Positions 7,334 to 13,956 of a stretch of DNA of 14,543 bases are shown here, one piece after another. The stretch covers positions 1 through 14,543 of the forward strand of contig JANYLF010000023.1 of assembly GCA_025357995.1 (NCBI GenBank). Direction: 5' to 3'. Each line of letters begins with the position of its first letter. Within the stretch, counting starts at the first letter, position 1. Source of the DNA: Acidimicrobiia bacterium (GTDB lineage Bacteria; Actinomycetota; Acidimicrobiia; IMCC26256; JAENVU01). The translations under genes and the position numbers were made by a program. The notes beneath the pieces are model-generated. The model was given only the letters and a program-made list of their open reading frames with translations, was not told the DNA's origin and ran no database searches.

Positions 7334-8014
7334 ATGGGACGGCTCATCTCGGTAACGCACGCGCCCGACCGCGCGTCGGCGCTGGTCACCCTCACCCGGC
7401 CCGAGAAGAAGAACGCGCTCTCGGCGCAACTGCGTGACGACGTCACCGCCGCCCTCGGCGAGCTCGCCGGCGACCCCGCGGTGAAGAGCGTCGTGATCAC
7501 CGGCGAAGGCAATGTGTTCTCGGCCGGATTCGATCTCACCGAGTTCACGCGTGCCGCGGAGGAACCTGCATTCGGCATGGAGCTGTGGGCGAGCAGCGAT
7601 CGCTTTCATCACGCGCTCATCACGTTCCCGCTCCCACTCATCGCCGCCGTCAACGGGCCGGCGTTGGCCGGCGGTTTCGACCTCGCGATCCTCTGCGATC
7701 TGAGGATCGCCGCGAGCTCGGCACGGTTCGCGCATCCAGAGTTCACGTTCGGCGACATCGTGTATTCGCCGCTGCACGATCTCGTCGGCGGCGCAGTGGC
7801 TCGCGACCTCAGCCTCACCGGGCGCGCGATCGATGCTGCGGAAGCCCTACGACTCCAAGTCGTGAACGAGGTCGTGGCCGACCACGACCTCGCCGCGCGC
7901 GTCGAGGCGATCACCGCGGGGATCGCGGCTGCACCCCGCGAGAACCTCATACGCACCAAGGCCAAGATCATCCGGCGCGCCGCAATCGAGCTCGTACCCA
8001 CGCTCGACCTGTAG
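7334..8014 (+). CDS. Enoyl-CoA hydratase/isomerase (crotonase) family protein, short form
   Basis: 226 residues, shorter than the usual ~255-260 because the C-terminal trimerisation helices are reduced. The N-terminus (L-T-R-P-E-K-K-N-A-L) and the CoA/oxyanion-hole segments F-S-A-G-F-D-L (residues 62-68) and N-G-P-A-L-A-G-G-F-D-L (107-117) are standard. Of the two hydratase glutamates of the rat mitochondrial enzyme, the second is kept (E136, H-P-E-F) while the first is Asp (D116, exactly 20 residues earlier). The usual L-P-G-x-G-G-T-Q-R-L stretch is replaced by D-I-V-Y-S-P-L-H-D-L-V-G-G. Loss of the first Glu is typical of isomerases and other crotonase members, so simple hydratase activity is doubtful; the acyl-CoA substrate is unknown. 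It begins 3 bp after the beta-helix gene, with no Shine-Dalgarno but a TACCGT -10 candidate. Confidence 0.88.
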   Translation: MGRLISVTHAPDRASALVTLTRPEKKNALSAQLRDDVTAALGELAGDPAVKSVVITGEGNVFSAGFDLTEFTRAAEEPAFGMELWASSDRFHHALITFPLPLIAAVNGPALAGGFDLAILCDLRIAASSARFAHPEFTFGDIVYSPLHDLVGGAVARDLSLTGRAIDAAEALRLQVVNEVVADHDLAARVEAITAGIAAAPRENLIRTKAKIIRRAAIELVPTLDL

Positions 8015-8056
8015 CAACACGCCGTCGAGGTACCGTGATGGATCGGCCCTCGCACC

Positions 8057-8995
8057 TTGTTTCGTCTCGCCTGTCTCGTCGCGTCCGTTGGTCTCGCGCT
8101 CGCCACGATCGCTGGGCGCCTCGCGTGGAACGCCTGGCCACTCGAACTGTTCACGAACTTTCCCGTACAACTCACGATCGCGAGTGGACTGCTCGTGGTG
8201 GTGAGCGCCATCGCGCGAGCACGCGTCGGTTGGATCGTGGCTGTGCTGTGCGTCGGATTCAACGGCGTCGTCGTCGTGCGAACGCTTGCGACGGACGTGC
8301 GAGTGGCCCGGAAGGACGCCCCCACGCTGACGATCGGTCACCTCAACGCGCAAACTCGATCGATCGATATCGCCGGCCTGAGTCGATACCTGCGCGCGAC
8401 CCGTCCCGCGGTCTTCGTGGTGCTCGATCCGACCCAGCCCGATGTCGCCGCGCTTGCCGGGGCCGCGCCCGGGTACCACGTGCACATGACGGGCTCCGCA
8501 CCCGGTCGGGCGGCCACCTATGTGCGCGCCGTCGTACTCACGAGCGTGCCCGTCGCCCACGTCGATCACCCCGCCGATCCGGGATTCGGACCGTCCGCCG
8601 TCGAGCTCTCCGTACTCGGCCCTGCACCGCTCGCGCTCGTCGCCTTCGGGACAGACTCCCCCACGACGCCCACACGCGCGCTGCATCGCGACCGCTCCCT
8701 CGACGCGGCGGCGCGCTGGAGTCGAGCCCATCCCGCCCGTCGTGTCGTCATGGGCGACTTCAACGCCACGCCCTGGTCGCCGTCGTTCCAGGCGTTGCTC
8801 CACAAAGGCCGCCTCTTCAACTCGCTCGACGGGTTCGGGACCCAACCGTCCTGGCCCGAGTCGAACCCACTCTTGCGGATACCGATCGACCACGCACTGC
8901 TCGGTCCCGCGCTCGCGGCGACCGAACGTGGCACCGGACCCTCGTTCGGGTCGCAACACCGCAGCCTGCATCTCACGGTCGCGGCGCTCCGTTGA
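8057..8995 (+). CDS. Membrane-anchored endonuclease/exonuclease/phosphatase (EEP)-fold protein with altered active site
   Basis: 312 residues from a TTG start. An in-frame stop at 8036-8038 and no ATG or GTG before the first membrane helix make TTG 8057 the best choice. Three hydrophobic segments (about 2-20, 36-53, 58-75), with the basic loop A-R-A-R between the second and third, predict that the catalytic domain faces outside. The EEP fold is recognisable from L-T-I-G-H-L-N (N97), G-D-F-N (D234, N236), P-I-D-H (D278) and a terminal S-x-H-R-S-L (H301). EEP proteins cleave phosphodiesters or phosphomonoesters with Mg2+. Here the motif Glu appears as D124 (V-V-L-D-P), the usual S-D-H is S-Q-H (Q300), and the expected mid-domain His region reads F-G-T-D. 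Activity may therefore be changed or lost. It lies upstream of the alpha/beta hydrolase, with a 47-bp gap. Confidence 0.82.
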   Translation: MFRLACLVASVGLALATIAGRLAWNAWPLELFTNFPVQLTIASGLLVVVSAIARARVGWIVAVLCVGFNGVVVVRTLATDVRVARKDAPTLTIGHLNAQTRSIDIAGLSRYLRATRPAVFVVLDPTQPDVAALAGAAPGYHVHMTGSAPGRAATYVRAVVLTSVPVAHVDHPADPGFGPSAVELSVLGPAPLALVAFGTDSPTTPTRALHRDRSLDAAARWSRAHPARRVVMGDFNATPWSPSFQALLHKGRLFNSLDGFGTQPSWPESNPLLRIPIDHALLGPALAATERGTGPSFGSQHRSLHLTVAALR

Positions 8996-9042
8996 ACCCG
9001 TCGTAGGGTGGGCCGTCCCCTGTTGGCGACCGAACGCGAACT

Positions 9043-9771
9043 ATGACCTACGTGCTCATCCACGGTGGCGGCGCGACAGCCCGGTTCTGGGACCGTCTCC
9101 TGCCGCACCTCGACGGGCCTTCCCTCGCCGTCGACCTGCCCGGGCGTGGTGCGCATCCAGCCGACCTGGGTGCAATCACTGTCGCCGACGCAGTGGCGAG
9201 CGTCCTGTCAGACGTCGAAGCCGCCGCAATCGCGGCCCCCATCGTCATCGTCGCCCACTCCTCGGGCGGACTCGTGGTGCCCGGCGTGGTTGCTGGTCTC
9301 AGCGGGCGCGTGCGGCGCATCGTGTTGAGCGCGGCCCTGATTCCGTCGGAGGGGAGCTGCGGGATCGAATGCATGCAAGAACGCCATCGCGACGGGCTGG
9401 CGCGCACCTTCGCCGCATCACAACGTGACGGCACTCCCATCATTCTCGACCGCAACCCCGACGCCGAGGCAGTGCGGCGCGGGTACGGCGGCGATCCGCT
9501 CGACGACGAGACCGTGGCGTACGTCTCGGATCCGGCGCGTCTCGTCGCCGACACCGTGCACCACTACTTCCAACCGGTGTATTGGTCGACCGTCGGCGCG
9601 ATCCCGGTGACGTACGTGACCAACGAACGCGACCGGCCGATCCCGATCGCACTCCAACACGAGATGATCGAGCGACTCCCACATCCGCCGACCGTCGTAG
9701 CGTTCGCCGGAGGCCACGCGCCCGCGGTCACAGATGCGGTGAGCTTCGCCGCGGTCGTGAACCGATCATGA
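9043..9771 (+). CDS. Alpha/beta hydrolase
   Basis: A 242-residue cytoplasmic alpha/beta-hydrolase with a complete triad: nucleophile S73 in A-H-S-S-G-G, acid D197 in N-E-R-D-R-P-I-P, and H225 in A-G-G-H-A-P. The oxyanion strand is L-I-H-G-G-G (5-10). The order V-A-H-S-x-G-G ... T-x-x-R-D-R-x-I-P ... G-G-H resembles plant esterase/hydroxynitrile-lyase-like bacterial enzymes of about 230-240 residues. Substrate is not predictable. No clear Shine-Dalgarno stands before the ATG; TAGGGT at 9004-9009 is a weak -10 candidate for a 27-nt leader. The GH15 gene follows after 18 bp, so the two are probably co-transcribed. Confidence 0.9.
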   Translation: MTYVLIHGGGATARFWDRLLPHLDGPSLAVDLPGRGAHPADLGAITVADAVASVLSDVEAAAIAAPIVIVAHSSGGLVVPGVVAGLSGRVRRIVLSAALIPSEGSCGIECMQERHRDGLARTFAASQRDGTPIILDRNPDAEAVRRGYGGDPLDDETVAYVSDPARLVADTVHHYFQPVYWSTVGAIPVTYVTNERDRPIPIALQHEMIERLPHPPTVVAFAGGHAPAVTDAVSFAAVVNRS

Positions 9772-9789
9772 GCGCGACGTGAGGGCGTT

Positions 9790-11586
9790 GTGAGTCAACG
9801 CATCGAGGACTACGCACTGATCGGCGACACCCAGACCGCCGCGCTCGTCGGGCGCGACGGCTCCATCGACTGGTGGTGCGTGCCTCGCTTCGATTCGGGT
9901 GCAGTGTTCGCGGCGCTGCTCGGTAACCCCGACAACGGCCGATGGCAGATCGCGCCGGCCGGGGGCATCCAACATGTCGACCGCTCATATCGCGACGACA
10001 CGCTCGTGCTCGAAACCACGTTCCACACCGACGACGGAACCGTCCGCATCACGGATTGCATGCCCATCCGCGGCAAGACCGTCGATATCGTCCGGATGGT
10101 CGAAGGTCTCTCCGGTCGGGTCCCGATGCACATGGAGTTGGTGGTGCGCTTCGACTACGGATCGATCGTGCCATGGGTCATGCGGACCGACGACGGGCTC
10201 CGTGCCGTCGCCGGACCCGATGCGATCCTGCTCCGAACGCCGGTCCACACCCACGGCGCCGGCCGCACCACGGTCGCCGATTTCGTCGTCGAGGCCGGCG
10301 AATCGGTCCCGTTCGTCCTCGCCCATCACGCGTCGCACCATCCACTCCCCCGACCCGTCGACGCCCGCCGCGCGATCCAGGACACCACGCGCTGGTGGCA
10401 CCGATGGGCGGCGCAATGCACCTATCAGGGTGAATGGCGCGACGCGGTGATGCGTTCGCTCATCACCTTGAAGGCGCTGACGTACGCGCCGACCGGCGGC
10501 ATCATCGCCGCACCCACCACGTCACTCCCCGAGTGGATCGGAAGCGTCCGCAATTGGGACTACCGGTACTGCTGGCTTCGCGACTCCACCCTCACCCTGT
10601 TGTCGCTCACTGCCGGCGGTTATCGCGAGGAAGCGCTCGCGTGGCGTGATTGGCTCTTGCGCGCCGCGGCCGGCGATCCCGAGGATCTCCAAATCATGTA
10701 CGGCGCCGCAGGCGAGCGCCGCCTCGACGAGTACACCGTCGACTGGTTGGCGGGTTACGAAGGCTCGGCACCGGTGCGCGTAGGGAACGCGGCGAGCGAA
10801 CAGTTCCAACTCGACGTGTACGGCGAGGTGCTCGCGACCTTGCACCGCACGCGCGCCCTGATGCCCGACGCCGACGTCAACCACGACTCGTGGAACCTCG
10901 AACTCAAGTTGCTCGAGTGCCTCGAGGGTCTGTGGCGCCGACCCGACGATGGCATCTGGGAGGTCCGCGGGCCGCGCGAGCACTTCACGCACTCCAAAGG
11001 CATGGCGTGGCTGGCCTTCGACCGCGCGGTGCGCAATGTGCACGAGTTCGGACTCGACGGTCCCGCCGACCGCTGGGCCAAGATCCGCGACGAGATCCAC
11101 GCGCAGATCTGTGCCGAGGGGTTCGACCGCGACCTCAACGCGTTTACGCAGGCGTACGGGTCGAAGCGACTCGATGCCGCGGTGTTGCTCCTGCCACTCG
11201 TCGGCTTTCTCCCGCCGGACGACCCCCGCGTCGCCGGCACCGTACGCGCGATCGAACACACCTTGCTCCGCGACGGCTTCGTGGCGCGCTACGAGACCAG
11301 CGCCGATGGCGACGTCGACGGCCTTCCGGCGGGCGAGGGCGCGTTTCTCCCGTGCTCGTTCTGGCTGGCACAGAACCTCGCGCTCATCGGCCGCGAAGAT
11401 GAAGCATTCGAGATGTTCGATCGGCTGCTTGCCATTCAGAACGACGTCGGGTTGCTCGCCGAGGAGTACGACCCGATCGCGGGTAGACAACTCGGGAACT
11501 TTCCGCAGGCATTCACGCACGTGTGTCTCGTCACCGCCGCGGCGCATCTCTCGGCCATCGCGCGGAACGGGCCCGTGGCTCCCTGA
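9790..11586 (+). CDS. Glycoside hydrolase family 15 protein (glucoamylase / actinobacterial trehalase type)
   Basis: 598 residues, full length for the bacterial intracellular GH15 group. The N-terminal beta-sandwich opens with I-E-D-Y-A-L-I-G-D-T-Q-T-A-A-L-V and S-I-D-W-W-C-V-P-R-F-D-S, a hallmark of this group. The (alpha/alpha)6 barrel contains S-V-R-N-W-D-Y-R-Y-C-W-L-R-D-S (252-266), D-G-I-W-E-V-R-G with the likely acid E391, and L-L-A-E-E-Y-D-P (E558/E559) with the likely base. Mycobacterial relatives hydrolyse trehalose, others alpha-glucans or isomaltose, so trehalose or glucan turnover in the cytoplasm is the best guess. There is no signal peptide. The GTG start is supported by GAGGG at 9781-9785, 4 nt upstream. 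The stop lies 1 bp from the convergent DUF2236 gene, leaving no room for an ordinary terminator. Confidence 0.94.
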   Translation: MSQRIEDYALIGDTQTAALVGRDGSIDWWCVPRFDSGAVFAALLGNPDNGRWQIAPAGGIQHVDRSYRDDTLVLETTFHTDDGTVRITDCMPIRGKTVDIVRMVEGLSGRVPMHMELVVRFDYGSIVPWVMRTDDGLRAVAGPDAILLRTPVHTHGAGRTTVADFVVEAGESVPFVLAHHASHHPLPRPVDARRAIQDTTRWWHRWAAQCTYQGEWRDAVMRSLITLKALTYAPTGGIIAAPTTSLPEWIGSVRNWDYRYCWLRDSTLTLLSLTAGGYREEALAWRDWLLRAAAGDPEDLQIMYGAAGERRLDEYTVDWLAGYEGSAPVRVGNAASEQFQLDVYGEVLATLHRTRALMPDADVNHDSWNLELKLLECLEGLWRRPDDGIWEVRGPREHFTHSKGMAWLAFDRAVRNVHEFGLDGPADRWAKIRDEIHAQICAEGFDRDLNAFTQAYGSKRLDAAVLLLPLVGFLPPDDPRVAGTVRAIEHTLLRDGFVARYETSADGDVDGLPAGEGAFLPCSFWLAQNLALIGREDEAFEMFDRLLAIQNDVGLLAEEYDPIAGRQLGNFPQAFTHVCLVTAAAHLSAIARNGPVAP

Positions 11587-11587
11587 A

Positions 11588-12493
11588 CTACGGAAGTGGG
11601 GGCGGGCCGAGCGCCCATCCCAACAGACCGAGCATGGCCGCCGTCGCGGGACGCACCACGAGCGGATCGACGAACGGGACGGGCCAGAGTCCGAGCGTCA
11701 CCCGCTGGCGCAGCGGCAAGAGATCGGCGGCCGCGGCCACGATCACTCCGTACACCGGCAGCATCCGCGCCGGGAGCGATGGCAACACGAGAAAGCGGAC
11801 GGCCTCCCGCGCTTCGGCCGTCATCGCCAGACCAGGCGCGCCCACGATCCACTCCGACAGTCCCCGCGCCGTATCCGGGACGTCGTCCGCGCCGAGCATT
11901 CGACCCAGCCGCGCCATCTCGGCCACGTAACGGTCGGCGTCGGCTTCAGTCAGCGCCGGCCCATAGCGACGATACGCGGTCAAGAACGAGTCGACCTCAA
12001 CGTTGTGCACCCACGCGAGGAGCTCCGGATCGCTCGCGTCGTAGGCGCGACCATCCGATGCCGTACCGCGCACATGGGTGTGTACGCGGCGGACCAGTGC
12101 AATCGCATCCTCGGCCTCCGGGGTCGTGCCATACGTGGTGGCTGCGACGAATCGACCGGTACGCGCGAGTCGACCGAGGGGATCGCTGCGGTAGGCGGAA
12201 TGTTGTGCCACGCCCGCCATCGCGAGCGGATGGAGTACTTGGAGGAGCAGCGCGCGCACGCCGCCCACGAGCATCGATCGGTCACGGTGTACGCGCCACG
12301 TCATGGAATCCGGCCCGAACAGACCCGGATCCGCCTCGGTCGCAAACACGAGGTCGGGTCGGCCGGACGACTGCCCGGCCAAGGCGCTGCGCGCGACGCT
12401 GCCGAAAACACGACGGGCGGGTGCCAATGCCACGCTCGAGACATCGGTCAAGGCGCGCGCGACAGGCGACGGGAGGAGTGCGGGAACGCGCAT
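11588..12493 (-). CDS. DUF2236 / MpaB-like oxygenase family protein
   Basis: 301 residues with the conserved family core D-P-G-L-F-G-P-D-S-M-T-W-R-V-H (55-69), L-L-L-Q-V-L-H-P-L-A-M-A-G-V-A-Q-H-S (H88, H98) and W-V-H-N-V-E-V-D-S-F (H163). This family includes MpaB-like and latex-clearing-protein-like oxygenases, where His and Arg residues surround a haem b; many actinobacterial members have no assigned substrate. The ATG at 12493-12491 is preceded by GGAAGA (plus-strand 12503-12508), 9 nt upstream on the minus strand. Upstream in-frame extension would run antisense through the ferritin-like gene and is rejected. It follows the ferritin-like gene after 56 bp and may be read from that promoter. 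Confidence 0.88.
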   Translation of the reverse strand: MRVPALLPSPVARALTDVSSVALAPARRVFGSVARSALAGQSSGRPDLVFATEADPGLFGPDSMTWRVHRDRSMLVGGVRALLLQVLHPLAMAGVAQHSAYRSDPLGRLARTGRFVAATTYGTTPEAEDAIALVRRVHTHVRGTASDGRAYDASDPELLAWVHNVEVDSFLTAYRRYGPALTEADADRYVAEMARLGRMLGADDVPDTARGLSEWIVGAPGLAMTAEAREAVRFLVLPSLPARMLPVYGVIVAAAADLLPLRQRVTLGLWPVPFVDPLVVRPATAAMLGLLGWALGPPPLP

Positions 12494-12549
12494 ACCGACG
12501 AGTCTTCCAGAGTGACGACCCCTTGCGAACCGCGCGGCTTGCTGTCTTG

Positions 12550-13023
12550 CTACGAGGCGTTCAGGATCTCGGCGACGCGGCGTACGCGCTCTCCATGGAC
12601 AGTCTCTTCGCGGCCGTTCTGGCGCAGCAACTTCGCCACGTCGGCGTTGGGCTCGTGATCGGCCCACCGCTGATATCCGGCGTCGCCGTCCAGCTCGGCC
12701 TGCACGATCACGGGAAACAACGCGGCATCGATGGTGTCCGGCAACGGGATCGAGAATCGCGGGTGCGCCTCTTCCGCGCGCTCGTACTCGCGGCCCAGCT
12801 TGAGCGCGATCGCGCGCTCGAGTCGCCGGGCGTGACCCGTTTCCTCCCGACCGTTCTTGCGCAGGAGGTCCGCGGCCTCGTCGTTGCCGATCCGTTCCGC
12901 GAGCGCAAAGTAGAAGTCTTCGCCGCTGAACTCGACGCGCATCAGGAGCTCCATCCCCTCGACGTCGAGCGTTTCGAGCGCACCCACCTGCGCCGCCGCC
13001 TTGAAGAAGTTGAGTTCGGTCAT
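12550..13023 (-). CDS. Ferritin-like / rubrerythrin-type diiron protein with two-fold internal repeat
   Basis: 157 residues forming a four-helix ferritin-like bundle. Metal ligands are visible as E31 (or E35), E61-x-x-H64, E110 and E140-x-x-H143, a complete diiron set. The two ExxH helices are clear internal repeats: L-L-R-K-N-G-R-E-E-T-G-H and L-L-R-Q-N-G-R-E-E-T-V-H. There is no rubredoxin domain (no Cys at all), so it resembles the erythrin half of rubrerythrin. Relatives act in peroxide reduction or iron handling; which applies here is unknown. The ATG stands 6 nt after TAAAGT with no Shine-Dalgarno, indicating a leaderless transcript that probably continues into the DUF2236 gene. Confidence 0.9.
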   Translation of the reverse strand: MTELNFFKAAAQVGALETLDVEGMELLMRVEFSGEDFYFALAERIGNDEAADLLRKNGREETGHARRLERAIALKLGREYERAEEAHPRFSIPLPDTIDAALFPVIVQAELDGDAGYQRWADHEPNADVAKLLRQNGREETVHGERVRRVAEILNAS

Positions 13024-13029
13024 CCCCGG

Positions 13030-13035
13030 ACTTTA
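13030..13035 (-). promoter_or_regulatory. Putative leaderless -10 (TAAAGT) of the ferritin-like gene
   Basis: On the minus strand TAAAGT fits TANNNT and is followed by 6 nt and then the ATG. That places the transcription start at or next to the A of the start codon. Confidence 0.6.
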
Positions 13036-13066
13036 GAGGGCGAGCCACACTCGCAGGAAGGCTCGC

Positions 13067-13373
13067 CTATAGCGGAGACTTCGACGTGACGACGAAGCGC
13101 GACAACTCGGCCGAGTGCACTTGGATTGCCGTGATCGCGGTATAGAACGCGGCGAGGTGCGCGGACTCGGAGTGCGCCGCATTGGCCTCGGCCGACTCCC
13201 AATTCCTCGAAGACGCGGAACCGGCCGCGGTCGCGCGGGTCGACCCAAAAGTCGTACGCGAGACAGCCCGCCTCTTGCCGGGTCGCCGCGACGAGGGGCT
13301 CCACAATGGCGAGCGCGGCATCGAAATCGTCAGGATCGATCACGATCTCACCGGAGATCACAAGCGTTGTCAT
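13067..13373 (-). pseudogene. Antibiotic-biosynthesis-monooxygenase (ABM) / putative quinol monooxygenase gene with a one-base frameshift
   Basis: The ATG at 13373 opens a normal ABM ferredoxin-like domain: T-L-V-I-S-G-E-I-V-I-D-P ... E-A-G-C-L-A-Y-D-F-W-V-D-P ... R-F-R-V-F-E-E (57 residues). The expected continuation W-E-S-A-E-A-N-A-A-H-S-E-S-A-H-L-A-A-F-Y is found in another frame and runs to a TAG at 13069-13067. Omitting one base near 13202 joins them into a 101-residue protein of typical ABM length. As written, the first frame continues to 13020 with a meaningless tail. ABM proteins are small dimeric cofactor-free oxygenases or quinol oxidases. Either the gene is recently inactivated or the base is a sequencing error at the A-A-T-T-G-G-G run; the intact downstream half favours a recent or artefactual event. 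Confidence 0.85.
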
Positions 13374-13379
13374 GGCTCA

Positions 13380-13385
13380 ACGATA
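13380..13385 (-). promoter_or_regulatory. Putative leaderless -10 (TATCGT) of the ABM-type gene
   Basis: Minus-strand TATCGT is followed by 6 nt and then the ATG at 13373, with no Shine-Dalgarno. The spacing is the same as for the ferritin-like and CMD-type genes. Confidence 0.55.
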
Positions 13386-13432
13386 CCGACCGACCCGCGA
13401 ACACCGCGCCACGGTCTTCGCCAATCCTTTGC

Positions 13433-13915
13433 TCAGATATCGATCCCAAAGCCCTGGTCGATGCCCAACACCTCGAGGGTACGACCAAGCCCGACGAAGA
13501 CCGCGCAACACAACGTGAGGTCGAGAATCTCGCTGTCGTCGAATCGGGCGCGCAGTCGAGCGAAGAGCTCGTCGTCGATGGCCCGATGATCGGACGCGAA
13601 GCGCTCCGCGTACTCGATCGCGAGACGCTGGCGGTCCGAATAGCGCGGGTCCGTCCGGTAGTCGGCGAGGTGTTCGTAGAGATCTTCGGCGACTCCCGCG
13701 GCGATCACCGACGGCGCGCGGAACGTGGCACACGCAGAGCAATCGTTGAGTTCCGCAATACGCATCCGTGCGAGCTCGCGCTCGTGGGCCGGCAACGTGC
13801 TGCGTTGATACACGGTCGAGATCATGCGTTCGACCATCCCCGCCATCTCCGGTCGGAGCGTCCAGATCATCGCGGATTCGCCGCCCGGGCCGTCGGGGAC
13901 ATCGATGCGCGCCAT
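13433..13915 (-). CDS. Carboxymuconolactone decarboxylase (CMD)/AhpD-like family protein
   Basis: 160 residues of the all-helical AhpD/CMD fold. The redox motif is N-D-C-S-A-C-A-T-F-R-A (C59-x-x-C62), followed by Y-S-D-R-Q-R-L-A-I-E-Y-A-E-R-F (92-106), the usual second family signature. AhpD itself has C-x-x-C-x-x-x-H; here the fourth position after the second Cys is R66, as in many uncharacterised CMD-like alkylhydroperoxidase homologues. Likely role: thiol-dependent peroxide reduction or a related redox reaction in the cytoplasm; the exact substrate is unknown. The ATG at 13915 lies 6 nt after TACGCT and has no Shine-Dalgarno. It is divergent from the PPOX gene across only 41 bp. The ABM-type gene follows after 59 bp and has its own promoter candidate. 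Confidence 0.88.
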   Translation of the reverse strand: MARIDVPDGPGGESAMIWTLRPEMAGMVERMISTVYQRSTLPAHERELARMRIAELNDCSACATFRAPSVIAAGVAEDLYEHLADYRTDPRYSDRQRLAIEYAERFASDHRAIDDELFARLRARFDDSEILDLTLCCAVFVGLGRTLEVLGIDQGFGIDI

Positions 13916-13921
13916 CGGGCA

Positions 13922-13927
13922 AGCGTA
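13922..13927 (-). promoter_or_regulatory. Putative leaderless -10 (TACGCT) of the CMD/AhpD-like gene
   Basis: Minus-strand CCTACGCT, identical to the octamer before the TauD gene, ends 6 nt before the ATG at 13915. Confidence 0.55.
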
Positions 13928-13943
13928 GGCCGAGCGATCGATC

Positions 13944-13949
13944 TACTGT
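13944..13949 (+). promoter_or_regulatory. Putative leaderless -10 (TACTGT) of the PPOX gene
   Basis: TACTGT (TANNNT) is followed by 7 nt and then the ATG at 13957, with no Shine-Dalgarno. It shares the 41-bp divergent intergenic region with the CMD promoter candidate. Confidence 0.55.
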
Positions 13950-13956
13950 CCCGGCC

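Noticed and set aside
5288..7777. Very long open frame (829 codons) on the minus strand opposite the Ig/beta-helix and crotonase genes
   Set aside because: It is an antisense shadow of high-GC coding DNA: rich in Arg, Gly and Val, no recognisable domain, and it crosses two genes with convincing proteins on the other strand.
8350..8372. Run of overlapping GATC/CGAT motifs in the EEP gene, considered as a methylation or regulatory cluster
   Set aside because: It is explained by the codons of R-S-I-D-I within a good coding frame, and such motifs are common across this DNA.
7585..9006. Long plus-strand open frame across the crotonase end and the EEP gene
   Set aside because: Arg-rich shadow frame. 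The EEP and crotonase frames hold the recognisable motifs.
12494..13048. N-terminal extension of the DUF2236 reading frame up to 13048
   Set aside because: It would overlap the ferritin-like gene on the same strand in another frame, and is low-complexity Arg/Ala-rich. The ATG at 12493 has a Shine-Dalgarno and begins a normal protein.
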